NCBI GenBank assembly: GCA_003554115.1
Contig: PWFE01000025.1
Coordinates: 1 to 10,299, forward strand
Length of the DNA stretch: 10,299 bases
Reading direction: 5' to 3'
Source of the DNA: Haloferacaceae archaeon
Lineage (GTDB): Archaea > Halobacteriota > Halobacteria > Halobacteriales > Haloferacaceae
Position numbers and translations under genes: made by a program. Shown here in pieces: positions 6,638 to 10,299 of this stretch. The first letter of the stretch is position 1, and every line of letters starts with the position of its first letter. The notes under the pieces are model-generated. The model did not search any database. It had not been told where the DNA came from and worked only from the letters and a program-made list of their open reading frames with translations.

Positions 6638-7395
6638 GCCGGAGTCGACGTATCCGCGCGGAAGCGACGGCGGCGTGGCACTCGTTTCTGCGCCGCAAGA
6701 CCGCAGTGTTTTTTACGTTCTTCTTTCCGGTGATTCTCGTCGTGATCTTTGGCGCGTTGGTCCGGACTCAACCCACCGACGGCGGGCTGTTCGCTGAGCC
6801 CGCGGCCTACTACATCCCTGGGTATCTGGCGACTGTGGTGCTGTTTACGCCGCTGTCGCGAGTCGGCAGTGAGATCGCTCGGCACCGGGATGACAATCGC
6901 TTCGAGAAGCTGGCCACCACTCCGCTCACCCGAACTGAATGGCTACTCGCCCACACGCTGGTCAACACAGTCATTATCGGACTTGCCAGTTTGCTGATTC
7001 TCGGACTCGTTCTGCTGGTGACGGATGCGACGGTCCCGCTCTCGTCCGAGTTGGCACTGCTTGTTCCGTTTGTGGTGCTGGCAGTAGTCCTGTTTTGTGG
7101 CTTCGGCGCGCTGCTCGGTCGACTGGCTGACTCACAAGACGGCGTGATTGCGGCCAGCAACACGATTGCGCTGCCCCTCCTATTCCTGTCGGATACGTTC
7201 ATCACGGCCGAGCAGCTGCCTGGCTGGTTCACACCGATTGTCGAACTGTCGCCGCTCACATACTTCGCCCGAGGCGTCCGTGCGATCACCTACGAACAGG
7301 CAGCTAGTGAGCCGTCTCTCAATCTCTTGATTCTGGCCGGATTGGCGGCGGTGTTTCTAATTGCCGGTTCGTACGCGATTCCCCAAACCGACTGA
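6634..7395 (+). CDS. ABC-2 type transporter permease
   Basis: Membrane subunit of the exporter, 253 residues. After a basic N-terminus (MSRSRRIRAEATAAWHSFLRR) there are about six hydrophobic segments: near 22-42, 58-76, 107-130, 137-163, 172-190 and 229-250. The conserved ABC-2 features are the first helix FFFPVILVVIFGALV, the EKLATTPLTRTEWLLAH coupling-helix region (91-107), and the LSPLTYFARGVRAI segment before the last helix. The start at ATG 6634 is set by the 4-bp overlap with the ATPase stop and by the N-terminal helix layout; a longer upstream frame would run through the ATPase coding region and lacks a reason. A hairpin followed by five T residues lies 13 bp after the stop. The substrate is not identifiable. 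Confidence 0.93.
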   Translation: MSRSRRIRAEATAAWHSFLRRKTAVFFTFFFPVILVVIFGALVRTQPTDGGLFAEPAAYYIPGYLATVVLFTPLSRVGSEIARHRDDNRFEKLATTPLTRTEWLLAHTLVNTVIIGLASLLILGLVLLVTDATVPLSSELALLVPFVVLAVVLFCGFGALLGRLADSQDGVIAASNTIALPLLFLSDTFITAEQLPGWFTPIVELSPLTYFARGVRAITYEQAASEPSLNLLILAGLAAVFLIAGSYAIPQTD

Positions 7396-7407
7396 GTGTT
7401 CGTCTCA

Positions 7408-7428
7408 CCGGACGCTCCGGCGGTTTTT
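7408..7428 (+). terminator. Hairpin plus T-run after the ABC exporter operon (may double as promoter)
   Basis: CCGGA, loop CGC, TCCGG, then CGG and five T residues, 13 bp after the permease stop. The form resembles a T-tract terminator. The same T-rich element (about 7423-7429) is centred about 27 bp before the ATG at 7454, the spacing expected of a TATA-like box for the next gene, so one element may serve both purposes. Confidence 0.45.
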
Positions 7429-7453
7429 GTGTCGACGGCCCGTAGACTGTGCT

Positions 7454-7693
7454 ATGTCTTTCCAACCGTCGCCGGTCGGCGTCGACCAACTGCTCGAAGA
7501 GAGTCGACTCAAACAGGTCAACGTCGTCTCGCTGCTTGCGCAGGCTGGCTACGCCTACCAGCACGGCAACGAACAGCGGGCGGCTCTGCTGGTCGGCGCG
7601 GCACTGCTCGCTCCGAAGTACGCCGGTGTCTCCTACCTTGTCCAAGGCGCGTTGACGGTCAACGACCTCCGGAAAACGCTTCTCTCCGAGTGA
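7454..7693 (+). CDS. Small protein of unknown function, 79 residues
   Basis: I do not recognise a family. The 79 residues have a polar first half (LDE/K/R-rich, with LLEESRLKQVNVVSLLAQAGYAYQ) and an Ala/Leu/Gly-rich segment at about 44-66 (RAALLVGAALLAPKYAGV) that could be an amphipathic or membrane-associated helix, followed by a charged end (TVNDLRKTLLSE). Codon use, with third-position G/C preference, looks like the neighbouring genes, and the frame spans most of the gap, so it is probably real. The start at ATG 7454 has a T-rich box at TATA spacing. It follows the ABC exporter by 58 bp on the same strand, with a hairpin between, so co-transcription is uncertain. No cysteine, metal-binding or catalytic motif is visible. 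Confidence 0.75.
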   Translation: MSFQPSPVGVDQLLEESRLKQVNVVSLLAQAGYAYQHGNEQRAALLVGAALLAPKYAGVSYLVQGALTVNDLRKTLLSE

Positions 7694-7755
7694 TCGCGCC
7701 GAGCGGTCGACGTTCAGCAGCCTGTGGAAATGGTGTATGGCTGTGGCTCTTGGGC

Positions 7756-7792
7756 TAAAAAACAAAAAACGAAACCGAACGATACCGTCGGT
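7756..7792 (-). terminator. Terminator of dpsA
   Basis: On the minus strand, ACCGA (7792-7788) pairs with TCGGT (7778-7774) around a 9-nt loop, followed by TTCG and a long T-rich tract (six T, G, six T; 7769-7757). It starts 27 bp after the dpsA stop and lies between the convergent 79-residue-protein gene and dpsA. No equally clear signal is visible for the plus-strand gene. Confidence 0.65.
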
Positions 7793-7818
7793 CGATCAGA
7801 GCCCTCCGAGAGACGGTG

Positions 7819-8367
7819 TTATTTGGTCGACTGTTCGAGGACGAGCGTGTCGTCTTCGAGATAGTGTTCGATGTGGTGGGCGTCCTCTTCGACGTTGGTG
7901 AGGACCTCCTTCAGCAGGTGTTCGGTCGTTGGATCACCGAGGCTGGCGGCCAGTTGGATGTGTTCGCGCATCCCCTCGATAATCTCAGCGTAGGCGTACA
8001 TATCGTTCTCCAGCGAGGTCCGGATGTCGTAGACGTCCTCGCCTTCGAACTCGATGGTAGCGCGTTCTTGCTGGTTGGCGGGACCGGCAATCGGCACGCC
8101 ACCGATGGCTTGGGCGCGCTCGGCGATCATGTCCGCGCCAGCTTCGAGGTTCTCGTAGGCCTCTTGGAGGAAGATGTGGATGTCACGGAACTCCGCGCCT
8201 TCGACGTTCCAGTGGTGTTTGTGGAGCTGGTGATACAGCACATACGCATTGGCCAGATCGGTGTTGAGTGCCTCGATAATCTGTTCGGCCTTATCGGAAT
8301 CCAGCCGGAGGGCCTCGGATTCCTCGACGGTTCCGAACTGCTGTCGGACGGTTTTCTGCGTGCTCAT
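7819..8367 (-). CDS. dpsA: DNA-protecting ferritin-like protein DpsA
   Basis: Cytoplasmic Dps-family protein that forms a 12-subunit shell, oxidises Fe(II) and stores iron, limiting Fenton damage to DNA; haloarchaeal DpsA is a well-studied member. The 182 residues start MSTQKTVRQQFGTVEE and match the haloarchaeal pattern throughout. The inter-subunit ferroxidase ligands keep family spacing: His52 (HHWNVEG), His64 (FRDIHIF), Asp79 and Glu83 (GADMIAERAQAIGG). The C-terminus is His- and acid-rich (EEDAHHIEHYLEDD, 160-173), which may aid iron binding. The start at ATG 8367 has a TATA-like box about 30 bp upstream. In other haloarchaea this gene responds to iron and oxidative stress; no clear repressor palindrome is visible here. 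It has its own promoter and terminator and is monocistronic. Confidence 0.97.
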   Translation of the reverse strand: MSTQKTVRQQFGTVEESEALRLDSDKAEQIIEALNTDLANAYVLYHQLHKHHWNVEGAEFRDIHIFLQEAYENLEAGADMIAERAQAIGGVPIAGPANQQERATIEFEGEDVYDIRTSLENDMYAYAEIIEGMREHIQLAASLGDPTTEHLLKEVLTNVEEDAHHIEHYLEDDTLVLEQSTK

Positions 8368-8394
8368 AGCATGTCTATGTTCCGTCGCCAGCCA

Positions 8395-8401
8395 CTTAAA
8401 G
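8395..8401 (-). promoter_or_regulatory. TATA-like box of dpsA
   Basis: Reads CTTTAAG on the minus strand, about 30 bp before the ATG at 8367. The purine-rich GTGAAT just upstream may be the BRE. An unusual ACCGAAAAAACCG stretch about 20-35 bp further upstream (8415-8428) could bind a regulator, but it is not palindromic. Confidence 0.5.
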
Positions 8402-8492
8402 ATTCACGTTGTGGAAACGGTTTTTTCGGTTTGGGAAAGATATGTTTGCCATTTGCGCTCATTCCAGTCGGCCTCGCGTCCGCATGACGGGA

Positions 8493-8499
8493 GATATAT
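8493..8499 (+). promoter_or_regulatory. TATA box of the CopD-like gene
   Basis: GATATATC-type box centred about 27 bp before the ATG at 8524. It fixes that ATG as the leaderless start and excludes longer upstream frames. Confidence 0.6.
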
Positions 8500-8523
8500 C
8501 ACTCTCTCAACCAACAGCCGTGT

Positions 8524-8979
8524 ATGGTAGTCGACAGTGTCATGCAGATTCTGCACGTGTTGTTCGCCGGCCTCTGGACTGGGAGTGTGCTGTTCGTCGT
8601 CGGGGCAGTGTTGCCAGCCGCCAGTGCGGGATCGATTTCTGCGCCCGCGATGTCGACGATGACGACACGGCTGGCGTGGCTCACACGCGCAAGCGCGCTC
8701 GTGTTCGTTGCTACGGGCGGCCATCTCGCCGGCACGCGCTACACCGCCGAGACGCTGTTCAGCACGGGCCGCGGCCAACTCGTCGTCGCCATGCTGGTGT
8801 TGTGGCTCGTGTTGACCGCACTCGTCGAGATTGGCTGCAAACGACTTGGTGGCTCAGATGCGCCCTCGAACGTCGAGACGGCCGTCGACAACACTCGACC
8901 AATCTGGCTCGCCGCTGGCGTTGTCGCTGTTCTCCTTTTGGTTGACGCGGGCCTGCTGGCGGCTGGCGTGAACTGGTAG
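8524..8979 (+). CDS. CopD/HemJ-like four-helix membrane protein
   Basis: 151 residues with four predicted transmembrane helices (about 8-31, 53-72 (weaker), 84-105 and 127-147). The first helix reads MQILHVLFAGLWTGSVLF, the HxxxxxxWxG pattern shared by CopD-type copper-resistance membrane domains and the HemJ/DUF2269 group, with His11 a possible metal or heme ligand. A second histidine (His67, in FVATGGHLAG) lies in or near helix two. By family analogy it may handle copper or heme in the membrane; the sequence does not settle which. It is monocistronic, divergent from dpsA, and followed by an inverted repeat. Family assignment is moderately confident; the biochemical role is inferred. Confidence 0.8.
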   Translation: MVVDSVMQILHVLFAGLWTGSVLFVVGAVLPAASAGSISAPAMSTMTTRLAWLTRASALVFVATGGHLAGTRYTAETLFSTGRGQLVVAMLVLWLVLTALVEIGCKRLGGSDAPSNVETAVDNTRPIWLAAGVVAVLLLVDAGLLAAGVNW

Positions 8980-8980
8980 G

Positions 8981-9009
8981 CGTCGACTAACTTATAAATG
9001 GAGTCGACG
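8981..9009. repeat. Inverted repeat CGTCGACT/AGTCGACG around a TATA-like sequence
   Basis: Perfect 8-bp arms at 8981-8988 and 9002-9009 enclose 13 bp that include CTTATAAAT. It begins one base after the CopD-like stop codon. It could be part of that gene's terminator (a run of five T follows at about 9023-9027) or an operator over a promoter. GTCGAC is frequent in this DNA, which weakens the case. Confidence 0.5.
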
Positions 9010-9044
9010 GGTCGCTCTCGAAGTTTTTGAACAGTGTATAAACA

Positions 9045-9131
9045 GTCCCGTCGGAGTCTCACGCAAGTGAAACGAGCGTGAGGCAAGACGGGGCGCGACT
9101 GAAAGGAGCGTTCCGTTGGAGATTTGAACTC
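9045..9131. repeat. 87-bp direct repeat, copy 1 (tRNA-Arg 3'-end fragments at both ends)
   Basis: 75 of 87 positions match copy 2, which lies exactly 183 bp to the right, with no gaps. Both ends resemble the reverse complement of the tRNA-Arg 3' end: GTCCCGTCGGAG at 9045 and GTTCCGTTGGAGATTTGAAC at 9110. Between them lies a hairpin with outer stem CCCGTC/GACGGG (9047-9052, 9087-9092) and inner stem CTCACGC/GCGTGAG (9058-9064, 9076-9082). Confidence 0.85.
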
Positions 9132-9166
9132 AGTCGCTCACTGCGTTCGCTCCCTGCTCAAATCTC
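9119..9166. repeat. Inverted repeat GAGATTTGA/TCAAATCTC
   Basis: Perfect 9-bp arms at 9119-9127 and 9158-9166 separated by 30 bp. The left arm is the T-arm part of the tRNA-derived end of repeat copy 1. The right arm is its mirror, so the tRNA-derived segment is present in both orientations. The spacer has the AGTCGCTCACTGCG type of sequence often met in haloarchaeal intergenic DNA. Confidence 0.6.
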
Positions 9167-9171
9167 TTGTT

Positions 9172-9228
9172 CGTTTCCTGCAGCACTGACCGCTCGTTAT
9201 ACTCGCGGTGTTGTGCTGCAGAGAAACG
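9172..9228. repeat. Long hairpin, 15-bp stem with one bulge
   Basis: CGTTTC-CTGCAGCAC (9172-9186) pairs with GTGCTGCAG-A-GAAACG (9213-9228), leaving one bulged A at 9222. Inside, ACCGC (9189-9193) pairs with GCGGT (9205-9209) around an 11-nt loop. The right foot abuts repeat copy 2. It could be a structured RNA, a recombination hairpin or a miniature-element remnant. Confidence 0.65.
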
Positions 9229-9314
9229 TCCCGTCGGAGTTCTACGCGAATGAAGTGAGCGTGGAGCAAGACGGGTCGCGACTGAAAGGAGCGTCCCGTC
9301 GGAGATTTGAACTC
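9228..9314. repeat. 87-bp direct repeat, copy 2 (right end is the 3' end of the intact tRNA-Arg)
   Basis: Second copy of the unit at 9045. Its right 22 bp (9293-9314) are the T-arm and acceptor end of the intact tRNA, and its left 12 bp are another partial copy of the same end. The hairpin is kept (9230-9235 with 9270-9275; 9241-9247 with 9259-9265), with paired substitutions relative to copy 1. Confidence 0.85.
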
Positions 9315-9364
9315 CGGTCACTGGCTCCGCAAGCCAATAGGATAGTCCACTACCCTAACGGGAC
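9292..9364 (-). tRNA. tRNA-Arg, anticodon GCG
   Basis: The minus strand folds into a full cloverleaf of 73 nt with discriminator G. The 7-bp acceptor stem GTCCCGT/ACGGGAC is perfect. The D-arm carries the GG of the loop. The anticodon stem TTGGC/GCCAG (one T-G pair) holds loop TTGCGGA, giving anticodon GCG (window 9328-9330) for the CGC arginine codon. A 4-nt variable loop follows, then the T-arm CGGAG/CTCCG with loop TTCAAAT. No intron and no encoded CCA. A TATA-like box lies about 27 bp upstream. Confidence 0.93.
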
Positions 9365-9388
9365 TCATCTACAGGTATCCTCGGTCGA

Positions 9389-9394
9389 CTTAAG
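9389..9394 (-). promoter_or_regulatory. TATA-like box of tRNA-Arg
   Basis: CTTAAG (within GTCTTAAGT on the minus strand), about 27 bp before the tRNA 5' end at 9364, as expected for an archaeal tRNA promoter. Confidence 0.5.
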
Positions 9395-9470
9395 ACGGTT
9401 ACGGTACGGCGGCTCCGTGTCTGCTGTCGACACGGCACGCCCCGCCCGCTGTATCCGGTTGCCCACAGGC

Positions 9471-9476
9471 CTATAC
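9471..9476 (+). promoter_or_regulatory. TATA box of the lipoprotein gene
   Basis: CTATAC centred about 25 bp before the ATG at 9499, implying a leaderless start. Confidence 0.5.
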
Positions 9477-9498
9477 GTTCTCAGCTACTGACACCGAT

Positions 9499-10044
9499 AT
9501 GAACCGACGGACGGCACTGCAGACTGCTGCGGTTGGGCTTGCCGCCGGGCTTGCTGGCTGTGCGAGCTCCGAGGGAGATCCCGAAGAGGACTCAACTGAA
9601 GCCGAAACGCCCGAACCCGACGAATCCAACGACACAACAATGACCGACGGTGATACCGACGAGACCGAAGACGCCGCCGACACGATCGATAGCGACCGCG
9701 TAGCCGGAGCGAGCTTCACGCACACCGGCGAGTGTTCCGACCCCGAGACTGCAGACATCAAGTTTCTCGACTCCGAGGTCGAAGCCGTCATTATCGGCTG
9801 TATCGAGGGCCGAAACGGCTGTGCGGTTCCGGTGCTGGCCGGCGGCTCTGAGGACAACGGCACGCTCCGCGTCGAGGTTGGCGAAGTAGATATCAGCGAC
9901 GACGATATGATGTGCACCCAGCAGATCGTCCAGTTGGGCTACGAACTCCGACTCCGATTCGATCCCGAAGCGCCCGAAACCATCGAGGTGTTCCACGACG
10001 GCGCGGCCGACCAAGGTGTTGTCGCCACCGCCAGTCGACCCTGA
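9499..10044 (+). CDS. Tat-exported lipoprotein with four cysteines, unknown function
   Basis: 181 residues. The N-terminus MNRRTALQTAAVGLAAGLAGC has twin arginines, a hydrophobic core and a lipobox (LAGC), so the mature protein is probably Tat-exported and lipid-anchored at Cys21 on the outer face of the membrane, the common haloarchaeal arrangement. Residues 22-66 are an Asp/Glu/Thr-rich linker. The folded part (about 67-181) contains Cys79, Cys101, Cys108 and Cys139, able to form two disulfides, with alternating strand-like segments (VEAVIIGCIEG, TLRVEVGEVDI, QLGYELRLRF) that suggest a small beta-sandwich. I do not recognise a named domain, and no cupredoxin-type copper-binding set is seen. 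The start is supported by a TATA box at 25 bp. It stands alone, followed by a T-rich stretch. Confidence 0.88.
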   Translation: MNRRTALQTAAVGLAAGLAGCASSEGDPEEDSTEAETPEPDESNDTTMTDGDTDETEDAADTIDSDRVAGASFTHTGECSDPETADIKFLDSEVEAVIIGCIEGRNGCAVPVLAGGSEDNGTLRVEVGEVDISDDDMMCTQQIVQLGYELRLRFDPEAPETIEVFHDGAADQGVVATASRP

Positions 10045-10055
10045 GGTTTTTATTC
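10045..10055 (+). terminator. T-rich run just after the lipoprotein stop
   Basis: GGTTTTTATTC directly follows the TGA stop. Archaeal termination often needs only a T-tract. No strong hairpin precedes it, so confidence is modest. Confidence 0.35.
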
Positions 10056-10189
10056 GATTCCGCACCAGCCGGTGTATGATTTCGCGAGCCGAGTCGACTC
10101 ACCAGTCGATCCGAAACCGTGTGCCTGCGCGCCGATTTGGGCCACCCGTTGGCGATTCTGTAACCGGTGTCGAACCACCCCAAGGACAA

Positions 10190-10199
10190 CGCTTAAGCG
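10190..10199 (+). promoter_or_regulatory. Candidate promoter with palindrome CGCTTAAGCG before the RPA-like gene
   Basis: The CTTAAG core is about 33 bp before the ATG at 10228, which would give a short 5' leader of several bases. The ten-base perfect palindrome over the TATA-like core could mark an operator, or may be chance. Confidence 0.4.
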
Positions 10200-10227
10200 C
10201 GGTCTGGTCTACCCACAAACTATACTC

Positions 10228-10299
10228 ATGGGTGTCATAGCGGACGTCTACGACGACCTCGACACCGACGTCCCGCTCGAAGAGTTCAGAGCGGCCGTC
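10228..10299 (+). CDS. Probable replication protein A (ssDNA-binding protein), first 24 residues
   Basis: Only 24 codons are in the window: MGVIADVYDDLDTDVPLEEF, then RAAV. The opening MGVI-x-x-VYDDL-x-x-DV-x-x-EEF is one I associate with haloarchaeal RPA-type single-stranded-DNA-binding proteins, which coat ssDNA in replication and repair. Too little is visible to see an OB fold, so this rests on recollection of the family's N-terminus. The ATG is the first plausible start after the lipoprotein gene, 183 bp downstream, with a promoter-like palindrome between. The frame is open and acidic to the edge. Confidence 0.6.
   Translation, partial: MGVIADVYDDLDTDVPLEEFRAAV

Larger units (their letters stand above)
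8980..9291. other. Gene-free, hairpin- and repeat-rich stretch downstream of tRNA-Arg
   Basis: No credible coding sequence lies between the CopD-like stop and the tRNA. Frames crossing it are low-complexity Arg/Ser-rich readings of the repeats. It holds an 8-bp inverted repeat around a TATA-like sequence (8981-9009), two 87-bp direct repeats (the second extending into the tRNA), and two further inverted repeats (9119-9166 and 9172-9228), each listed separately. Confidence 0.8.

Noticed and set aside
7816..8487. Plus-strand open frame of 223 codons
   Set aside because: It is the antisense shadow of dpsA, a gene with all ferroxidase residues intact, and has no promoter of its own.
9110..9131. 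A second, degenerate tRNA gene
   Set aside because: Only the T-arm and acceptor 3' half are present; no D-arm or anticodon arm precedes them, so it is a tRNA-end fragment, not a tRNA.
9078..9491. Plus-strand frame of 137 codons across the repeats and the tRNA
   Set aside because: It reads through the tRNA antisense strand and both hairpin-rich repeats. Its Arg/Ser-rich composition is unlike haloarchaeal proteins.
10091..10100. Palindrome GAGTCGACTC
   Set aside because: GTCGAC-centred palindromes recur throughout the window, including in coding regions where GTC-GAC is a favoured Val-Asp codon pair, so no specific regulatory meaning is supported.
10076..10240. 54-codon frame MISRAESTHQSIRN... 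with a T-rich box about 26 bp upstream
   Set aside because: The promoter spacing is suggestive, but the product is basic, matches nothing I know, and covers the promoter and first codons of the RPA-like gene. The T-rich run is better read as the lipoprotein terminator.
1..10299. CRISPR array, transposase, integrase, toxin-antitoxin or defence cluster
   Set aside because: No regularly spaced short repeats with unique spacers and no protein with the corresponding motifs were found. The only repeats are the two tRNA-linked units.

Overview
The window is chromosomal DNA from a haloarchaeon (class Halobacteria). The evidence is the acidic predicted proteins, a heme o synthase carrying a half-size CtaA-like N-terminus, a DpsA of haloarchaeal type, a Tat-type lipoprotein, an archaeal-type isoleucyl-tRNA synthetase, and genes that begin about 25-28 bp after a TATA-like box with no Shine-Dalgarno (leaderless transcription). 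I cannot name genus or species.

Layout. 1-1027 (-): 5' part of ileS, cut by the window edge. 1120-1899 (-): coxB, subunit II of a heme-copper oxidase with a complete CuA site. 2020/2044-4139 (+): two-gene operon of the CtaA-like/CtaB fusion (heme o synthase) and a multi-pass membrane protein with an intramembrane CxxC. 4182-4418 (+): small SelT/SelW/SelH-type (Rdx) thioredoxin-fold protein. It converges, with overlapping stop codons, on an aldo/keto reductase (4415-5431, -). Behind the reductase lies a 32-residue one-helix membrane protein (5474-5572, -). 5663-7395 (+): ABC-2 type exporter, ATPase and permease overlapping by ATGA. 7454-7693 (+): conserved-looking 79-residue protein of unknown function. 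7819-8367 (-): dpsA with its own terminator. 8524-8979 (+): CopD/HemJ-like membrane protein. 8980-9291: gene-free, repeat- and hairpin-rich. 9292-9364 (-): tRNA-Arg(GCG). 9499-10044 (+): Tat-exported lipoprotein with four cysteines. 10228-end (+): start of a gene probably encoding a single-stranded-DNA-binding RPA-type protein.

Functional theme. The left half is respiratory oxidase biogenesis: CuA subunit, heme o synthase, a membrane CxxC protein that could serve copper or thiol handling (inference), and an Rdx redox protein. The right half is mixed housekeeping and stress (exporter, iron storage and DNA protection, tRNA, ssDNA binding). No transposase, integrase, CRISPR array or defence gene is visible.

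The least ordinary stretch is 9045-9314. An 87-bp unit occurs twice, 183 bp apart (75/87 identical). Each unit begins and ends with a copy of the tRNA-Arg 3' end, giving four tRNA-end copies spaced 65, 118 and 65 bp. Inside each unit is a hairpin whose stem is kept by paired substitutions between the copies. Two more long inverted repeats lie between the units. This may be a relic of tRNA-targeted integration, or a structured RNA or DNA element beside the tRNA.
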